From: Hypsibius dujardini
Lineage: Eukaryota; Tardigrada; Eutardigrada; Parachela; Hypsibiidae
Assembly (NCBI GenBank): GCA_001579985.1
Contig: LRSR01006911.1
Coordinates: forward strand, 1 to 39,633
Length of the DNA: 39,633 nucleotides
Direction of reading: 5' to 3'
Every line of letters begins with the position of its first letter. Position 1 is the first letter of the stretch. The translations under genes were made by a program, and so were the position numbers. Shown one piece after another: positions 33,510 through 39,633 of the stretch. The notes below the pieces were generated by a model that had not been told where the DNA came from, made no database searches, and worked only from the letters and a program-made list of their open reading frames with translations.

Positions 33510-35150
33510 ATGTCTGTGTCTGTGTCTGAATGTGTGTGTGTGTGTGTGTTATGACTACTTAGTGATGTTTTTACGGGCTTGTTGTGGCGCTACCGACCGC
33601 GATGGCTCAGTTCAGACATAACTAATACAACCTCAAGTATACACAGATACATAGAACGGTAGTCTGTTTAGCCGGAAAAAAATTCGTTCGAGGTTGAGTT
33701 GATGTGAGTCAGCGTGGTGACGAATTTATTTTCCAGCAATTTATGTACGTGTGTGTGTGTGCGTGATGTGGCTCTATGAGTTGATCATTGTAAAATGTTA
33801 AGACACATAAATCTTCCATACAGCCGGATCAGACTTACTTTTAACATTAAGCCCTCCACTTGGGTTAAGAACCTTTCTACAAGGATCTTAGCGAGCGGTT
33901 ATAGTTTTAACTTGGGACACTATTTGACTGCCGAATTCAAAATCAGTTCAAACATTTTTCTTATTTAGACCCACTTCAATTATGAATACAAACATTCGTT
34001 TCGCTGCTGAAGTCGGAGAAAGTTTTTTGTGATATCTGGAAATTGGAAAAACACAGGAAGATTTCAAAAAGACTTTGCCCGCCTTTTTCGGTGCAATAAT
34101 TGCACGCAATTGCACTAAGTTTTTCATCATTACAGTAAGTCTAAATAATAAAAATATTTCGAAGTGATTCTGAATTCGGCAATTGAATAATGCTCCAAAT
34201 AAGCCGGTTCGAGCAACACAAGACTGAGCAAACTTTATCGCGTTTCAATTAGACCTATCTGCAATTAAATTTATTCCGTTCGCTCGTATCGGATTTCACA
34301 GCTTTCGGCTAATCAAAAAATACCACCAACACATCGACTTTTCTCGCGGTATTTCTCAAAGAGACCAACAAACTACCCGAGAAGCTATAACCTATAACCG
34401 TACACAACATGATGAATCCCACCTGCGGCGCAGAAAAGCTACGAAAAGCTTTTGATGAAAATACGTAGAAGAAATGGCGTAGAAAGACAGCGTAACAAAT
34501 TTTAGTTATCGGTCTGTCTTTCGGTTTGCGTTTTCGGAGTTGGGGTACGCGACGAAGATGCGCCATTTATTGGTCTTAGGAATAAAGGAAATGTTAAAGC
34601 ACACACACGCTGGCAGACTGATGGCTTGCGTGTGGCACACCCTGATTTAACAGTGTGCCACTCAAGAGTGGTGGAGGACGATTTTTGATGGATTATATAT
34701 GGTATGATACCGCCCTCCCAAAACATACCATCCTAAATTCAGTTGCAATTATATTTAGTATCTTTAAATACTATTCCATATTGTTGATAGAAGTAGTTTG
34801 TAAACCTTTTTAATCCTTGAAGTTAAAAAGTAACCAAACGGAGTACCATTTAAAACACCAATTTTATTGGGACTTGAAATTTTTTCCAGAGTAGCTTTCA
34901 AAAGTTTGGAAATATCAGTTTAGTTCAGTCGCCGTTGATGTGGCCGTGGAATCTTCGTTTTGTAAGCGTGGCCCTTAAACACCAAATACTTTTTTTCAGG
35001 ATAAAGCTAAAATAAATATTTTTATCGCGGTGAGGAAACTAACGGCTTCAAAGAAAACATAAATATAATTTTAATTTCTCGTGTGCAAAAGTGTCAAGCA
35101 CCGCAATGGTATTTAGTTTAATATGAGTCGGAAAATTGATGGGAAATTCG
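33510..35150. other. Noncoding spacer of copy B
   Basis: No gene. It aligns in pieces with 9610-14450 of copy A, with large gaps where A has extra DNA. Confidence 0.55.
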
Positions 35151-35159
35151 CAGAGGGAA

Positions 35160-37651
35160 TTAAAATGGTGTGGTTGGAGATCGGCAGCAGCGAAAGGTGC
35201 GACAGAGGGAGTTCTTGATGCTGGACAGGGCCAATGTGAAGAGGACCGGGTCGAGGACGCACTGACAGGAGAAGAGGATGGTCGCCACCTGGTGGAACAC
35301 AAGGGGCGGGGTGATCTCAAAGTAGATTATCATGACGTAGTAGATGTTGATCGGGGCCCAGCAGATGGTCGCACTGATGGTAAGGAACGCCAAAACCAGG
35401 TAGCCGTTGGAATTCTGCTTAACTCGCTTCACGGAGACGATGGGTTCAGCTGGTGCACTACTGTTAGCGCCTATTTTACTGTTCATTTTGGCACCTATTT
35501 CGAGAAGAAAAGATCCATACTTCGCACCAGTATATATTCCATACAAGCGATCCTTCATTGTTTTTTTACGCCAATTTTCACTGCCGAAACAACGCAAATT
35601 TTAAGTATGATAATTTAGTTCATTTTTTTGTGTTTAATTGTAATCGAGAGGCCAACGAGACTGCTTCTCGCCCGTCGTTCTTCCCTCTGCGGCACAAACA
35701 ATGACGTGCCTTCAATGAACATTTTCTCATTTAACTTCTAAGCCTATTTTTGACGACCGAAATATGGCAAACAGGCTTATAAATTTAGTTCATGGAGGCG
35801 TTGTTTCAGTTAAAAATTTTGCAAGGCTTGGTTAAACTTTGACTTCGCGAGGAAAGAAATTAAAGTAGGAAATAGAAGAAAGCAAGTACTACATTTTCGC
35901 GTTAGACAGGGACAGGGTACAAACTGCGGTACGTTTAATCGGCCACGTGGCGCTTGTGCTGTGTGTACGGTGCACACAACCGTGCACACATTCTACTTCA
36001 GTACGACTGTCCTTGTCTAACGCGAAAATACAGTATTGTCGTATGGAATAAAAACACCTCGACTTCGGAAATCCTATACCGGTGAGATTTTTGGAGGAAA
36101 GTTATTGTAACGGGAAGAAAAGATTTCATCCCCAAATGCCAAGTGACAACGAGACGGATATTGAAAGCAGCGGAAACGGCGGACGCGCTCAGCAGCGGCA
36201 ACAGCAACTTCATGAGGGAAAAGTTAAAGTAGACTGAAGAAAATTGAAGTAGATAAGTATTGTCGTAAAGAAAAAAATTGACATCAGAAATTCTATACCG
36301 GTGAGGTTGATGGCATTTATTTATCATTTAGTGTTTCGACACTGCAGGCTTCACAATCTGATTCCCGTTTCAGCCTTTTCCTAAAGTGCTTGAAGTAAAA
36401 CATAAAACAAATTGTCATTGTTTAGATTCCTGAAAAGTTTATATGCAGAAAAGCTTCAGTTTCTGAAAACTGGAAAAAAAAACATGAAAGTGAAGGAACC
36501 TTATGAATGCTTTTTTCCCAAACAAGTCTCAACGTCCCATTCCAAAAATGACTCCCTCAGTTCCATTCCCTCAATTAAAAGAGAGGAAAATTATTTCGTT
36601 TTGTCAACGCCGCTGTTGAATGAATGATAGTTTTTCAAAATTGCAATTTTCCCGACTGAATATAAAAGATGCATATCACCTAAAATTCGAAAGTATTTTT
36701 ACAGAGTGCAATTTCAATTACAGAGTATGCGTACCGTCACTGACACGAACCAGGTGGGTGTCGCTGTTGGGTGCCACGACGTTCTTGCGGTTTGTTACAT
36801 TCCGGCGCAGCGTCCTTGCGCACTGGATGATGGGAAAGGCGAGGATCATTACCACCAAGGGGAGATCGTAGATCAGCAGTACGGTGACTTTGTTCATGAT
36901 CGGTTGCGCCGCCGCGTTCAAAAAGCACCCAACCTCCTTGACAGGGAGACGGTAGTACAGGGCATCGGCCACCCAGCCTTGCACCAACGCCAAGTGGACA
37001 TAGATCCACATCCCCAAGCAGAACAGGACGGCAAATTTGGTAGAATGGTAGGTACGGTAGGACAAGGGATGTATGATAGCCCAGATGCGATTAATGGCGA
37101 TCAACTGATGAGCATTCTTGATTGCCGCTTGCATAACGAAATACCTTAAATGAAAACAATAGTGAGTGCATCTGTCTGTCTGGTTGTCTGTATGTCTGGT
37201 TGTCTGTCTGTCTGTCTTTCAGCCTGTTTTTCTGTGTTTTTTTTCTGTCTGTCTGTTCGCCTGTCTGCTTCTTTGCTTGCCTGCCTTCCTTTCCGCTCCG
37301 CTCTTACCCATAGATGTAAGCAGTGCAGGCGTGCCCACCCATAAACCAAGTTTTATAAAGACCAAACAGAAATTCAAGTGGATACTGGATCAAGAGGCAT
37401 GCAAGGTTAGCAAGCAGCAGGTTGATTAGGTACATATTGAACGGTGTGTGCAATGTGGAGTCCTTGATGAAGAGCAACAGAAGCAGGCCATTGCCTAAAC
37501 ACCCGAAAATGAAAGTCAGCAGCGCGACGATCGGAGCGAGAGTCCACGACGCCACCAGTTCCGTTTGGGCCGTGGCGACTGTGATGTTAGTGTTAGGGTT
37601 CAAGGCTGTTATGTTGGCCAGCGACTCAGCAAGACCACTAGTGGAATTCAT
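35160..37651 (-). CDS. Class A (rhodopsin-like) GPCR, copy B, three exons
   Basis: The model is complement(35160..35494, 36735..37144, 37308..37651), 362 residues, with exon lengths, phases and splice sites identical to copy A. Exon 1 (residues 1-115) is identical in protein to copy A; its five nucleotide differences are silent. Exon 2 differs at about five residues (V123I, K199N, K225R, A232T, G242S). Exon 3 differs at about sixteen, eight of them within 253-272, the third intracellular loop before TM6. Sequons, C109/C188, the NRI in place of DRY, CWAP in TM6 and DPVLF in TM7 are all kept. R349C adds a cysteine just before the C354-C355 pair. Both copies thus look functional. Intron 2 (1240 bp) is shorter than in A and holds a small MITE. 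Ligand and coupling are unknown. Confidence 0.88.
35893..36029. mobile_element. Small MITE, 137 bp, in GPCR-B intron 2
   Basis: The ends are inverted repeats of about 22 bp: ATTTTCGCGTTAGACAGGGA on the left, and ATTTTCGCGTTAGACAAGGA when the right end is read inwards. The insert is absent from copy A. No coding capacity. The superfamily and target duplication are not clear. Confidence 0.65.
36032..36306. repeat. Local direct duplication in GPCR-B intron 2
   Basis: TATTGTCGTA followed by AGAAATTCTATACCGGTGAG-like sequence occurs twice, about 226 bp apart (36032-36090 and 36258-36306). Copy A has one such unit near 16063-16115. Confidence 0.5.
37168..37278. repeat. CTGT-rich tract in GPCR-B intron 1
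   Basis: Counterpart of 16975-17085, with only about three base differences across the whole intron. Confidence 0.85.
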
Positions 37652-39633
37652 ATTGAACCAGGTTGGGAAATTTTAGAAAAATGTGTAGAAAATGAGGAAA
37701 GAAATTGAGGAGATAAGCAAAATTTGATGAATGTGGTTTGGGCTTTTGTACGCCGCAGTCAACGATCAAAATGTTATTACTGAAAGACTGCGCCCTGCGG
37801 GATGTGGCAACCTTACTGGAGGGGCGGAAATGGGGTAATAATTGCTTAACTCTAGGGGTAACACATTGGGCGTTATTAGTAGCTCGAATGTCCGGACGAG
37901 GGATAAGTATTGCCACCTGTCTACAGAAATTTATACGCCGCAGGCTCTCGTAGAACATGACTATGTGATCCCGTGGATCACGCATATCCTTCATAAACGC
38001 GGCATGACTGGGCACGTGGATTCCCAGGAGGTTTAACGTCAAAAGCTTCAAAATAGCGGGCGATGTCAAGGGTCAATTTAAGGGTTCTTGACGTGTGGGC
38101 GACACACCGAAATTTTATAGAATTTGTTTATATAAGTGCACGTTACCATAACAGTCCCAGAGAAAATTTGTATAATAAATCCCTAGAAAAAGCGACAAGA
38201 AAGCTTTACAAGCGTCAGCGATAAATAGGGTTGGGGGCATTAACAACGAGGACAAAAGATAAAATCTCACGTCGACATTGAGCTCACATGGATACAGCCT
38301 CATCCCTTGCATTACTTACATCCTCTCTCGATAATATTTTTCGACCAACTGGATTATAAATCATTGAAGTCATAAGACAGTAAAATATCTCTGTTTATTC
38401 AACCCGCTTCACATTGGCGGACCGAGGGGCAACGTGGCAGCAAAATTTCGGGACCGGGAGAGGGGGGGGGGAATTAAAAGTCTTCCTCCGTTTTCCCTTG
38501 TTTGTCCCTCCACTTTTTTATTTCCCTTTGTCAATAAAATGAGGATTGATGTTTTTAGAATCCTTATTGTTCGTTCATCACTAGAAGATTAAGGAACACT
38601 TGGGCTTTCCAAAATGATCAAACTTATTATTGCTCGAAGGGACTCTGGACAGCTCTCGTAAAGGCAACAGGGACAAACAGGGGGAAGCGGAAGGATTTAT
38701 ACTACATATTATATTATAATATTATAATACTATATTTTTAACAAAATATTAAAAAAAATAATTAGACAATTTCCTAAAGGTACCCATTCCAGGGGTCCAG
38801 ATTCATTTCAGATTAAATTCATTTGTTTTAGCTCGCTCCCCCTTCCCCCACCGACGTTTTCTGTGGTCAAAATATGTTTCATCCATATTTTTATCACTAT
38901 TATATTATTAAGCCTAGATTCTATGAAGGCCTTATTAGTCCAACGGAAAGTATAACTGCATGCAAAAATGTGTTTTAATAAAGTGAATCCCGAACATCAT
39001 AGAAGATGAATAGAAGGTCGAATTTGTTCGAAAATCGACCGAAACGACCGAAACGACCCCGCATTATAAGTCTCCCGTTGCGCGACTTTTACTTGCCTTC
39101 AACGAAAGAGACAAAAAATTTAATTGACGGAAATCCAGAACCAATGTTAAACGGAACATAATAAAGGATTATTGCTTTCCAATTGCTTGCGCGCCACCTC
39201 CATAATTTGCGTTTTTAAGTGTGCCGCTATAACATCAATTTAACTTACGCAGCAGGCGTTTAGGCCAAGATAATTACGGATGGTTCTGTATTTTTCGTAT
39301 CTTTGGTCCCTGGATAGCATGTGCTATTTGGAGGATTCATACTATGAAATTATGAAAAGTGAAGAATCTTCAAGTTCATTTGCATATTTAATGGCGCGCA
39401 TGACCGATGATTAAATTGTCAGACCACAGACCACAGACAATGTGATTACGTGAAAAAGGATATTCCTGATAAAGATGCCTTAATGGTTGGCCGGATGAAT
39501 TCGGCCTGCACGTGCAAGGGTACTCAGTATATTACAGACAAACAATAATATTATCTGCTGGTACCTGCGTCAAACCTCCGCAGTTTACTGACGTCTCGTG
39601 ATGACCGCGAAATGATTATCCTTTCATTTTCCC
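37652..39633. other. Upstream flank of GPCR-B and right end of copy B
   Basis: No supported gene. 37652-38370 matches the GPCR-A upstream flank and should include the promoter. A run of G lies near 38461-38470 and an AT-rich stretch at 38700-38760. 38815-39612 matches 19970-20760. Confidence 0.45.

Larger units (their letters stand above)
31601..39612 (+). repeat. Segmental duplication, copy B
   Basis: Counterpart of 8635-20760 in the same orientation. Copy-B-specific material includes a TIR element (31689-32715), a small MITE (35893-36029), and an AT-rich stretch near 38700-38810. Homology fades in the last ~20 bases of the window, so the true end may be here or just outside. Confidence 0.85.

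Noticed and set aside
1-39633. CRISPR arrays, operons, bacterial-type promoters
   Set aside because: Sequence is eukaryotic (spliced genes, animal transposons); no spaced direct-repeat array fits CRISPR.

Overview
This window looks like nuclear DNA of an invertebrate animal. It is AT-rich and gene-poor, with introns bounded by GT-AG, many microsatellites, and remnants of animal DNA transposons (hAT, mariner, Tc1-like, foldback and MITE-type elements) and LTR fossils. I cannot name the species. The seven-helix receptors recall lineage-specific receptor expansions seen in tardigrades and other small invertebrates, but that is only a weak guess. Two gene models, both on the minus strand, can be assembled exon by exon with matching splice phases: a four-helix membrane protein (about 5.8-8.9 kb) and a class A GPCR (14.5-17.5 kb). 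The GPCR is present a second time, also intact, at 35.2-37.7 kb.

Layout. 1-5.8 kb is mostly empty, with one weak hydrophobic exon candidate near 1.1-1.5 kb and an 841-bp inverted-repeat element at 2370-3210. 5.8-8.9 kb holds the tetraspan gene. From about 8.63 to 20.76 kb runs segment A, containing tetraspan exon 1, a 470-bp noncoding block and GPCR copy A. 20.8-31.6 kb is a transposon-rich spacer: a 3.06-kb hAT element with an 8-bp target duplication, inserted next to what may be a decayed gene; a 411-bp palindromic foldback; a Tc1-like remnant; a mariner remnant; an LTR fossil; and a decamer minisatellite. From about 31.6 kb to the right edge runs segment B, a second copy of segment A in the same orientation.

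The direct segmental duplication organises the window. Both GPCR copies keep all three exons at 344, 410 and 335 nt, both encode 362 residues, and they differ at about 21 residues, none in the first 122. The second copy of tetraspan exon 1 is broken, and a ~1-kb TIR element sits inside it. Divergence is very uneven. A 470-bp noncoding block differs at only 4 positions, less than GPCR exon 2 (about 15 of 410), while much of the other noncoding DNA is visibly diverged and full of indels. The copies also differ by kilobase-sized insertions or deletions.

The most interesting signals are the near-identical noncoding block, the receptor pair with atypical signature motifs and a changed third intracellular loop, and the TIR element carrying gene-like fragments. 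All identities were counted by eye, and no database search was possible.
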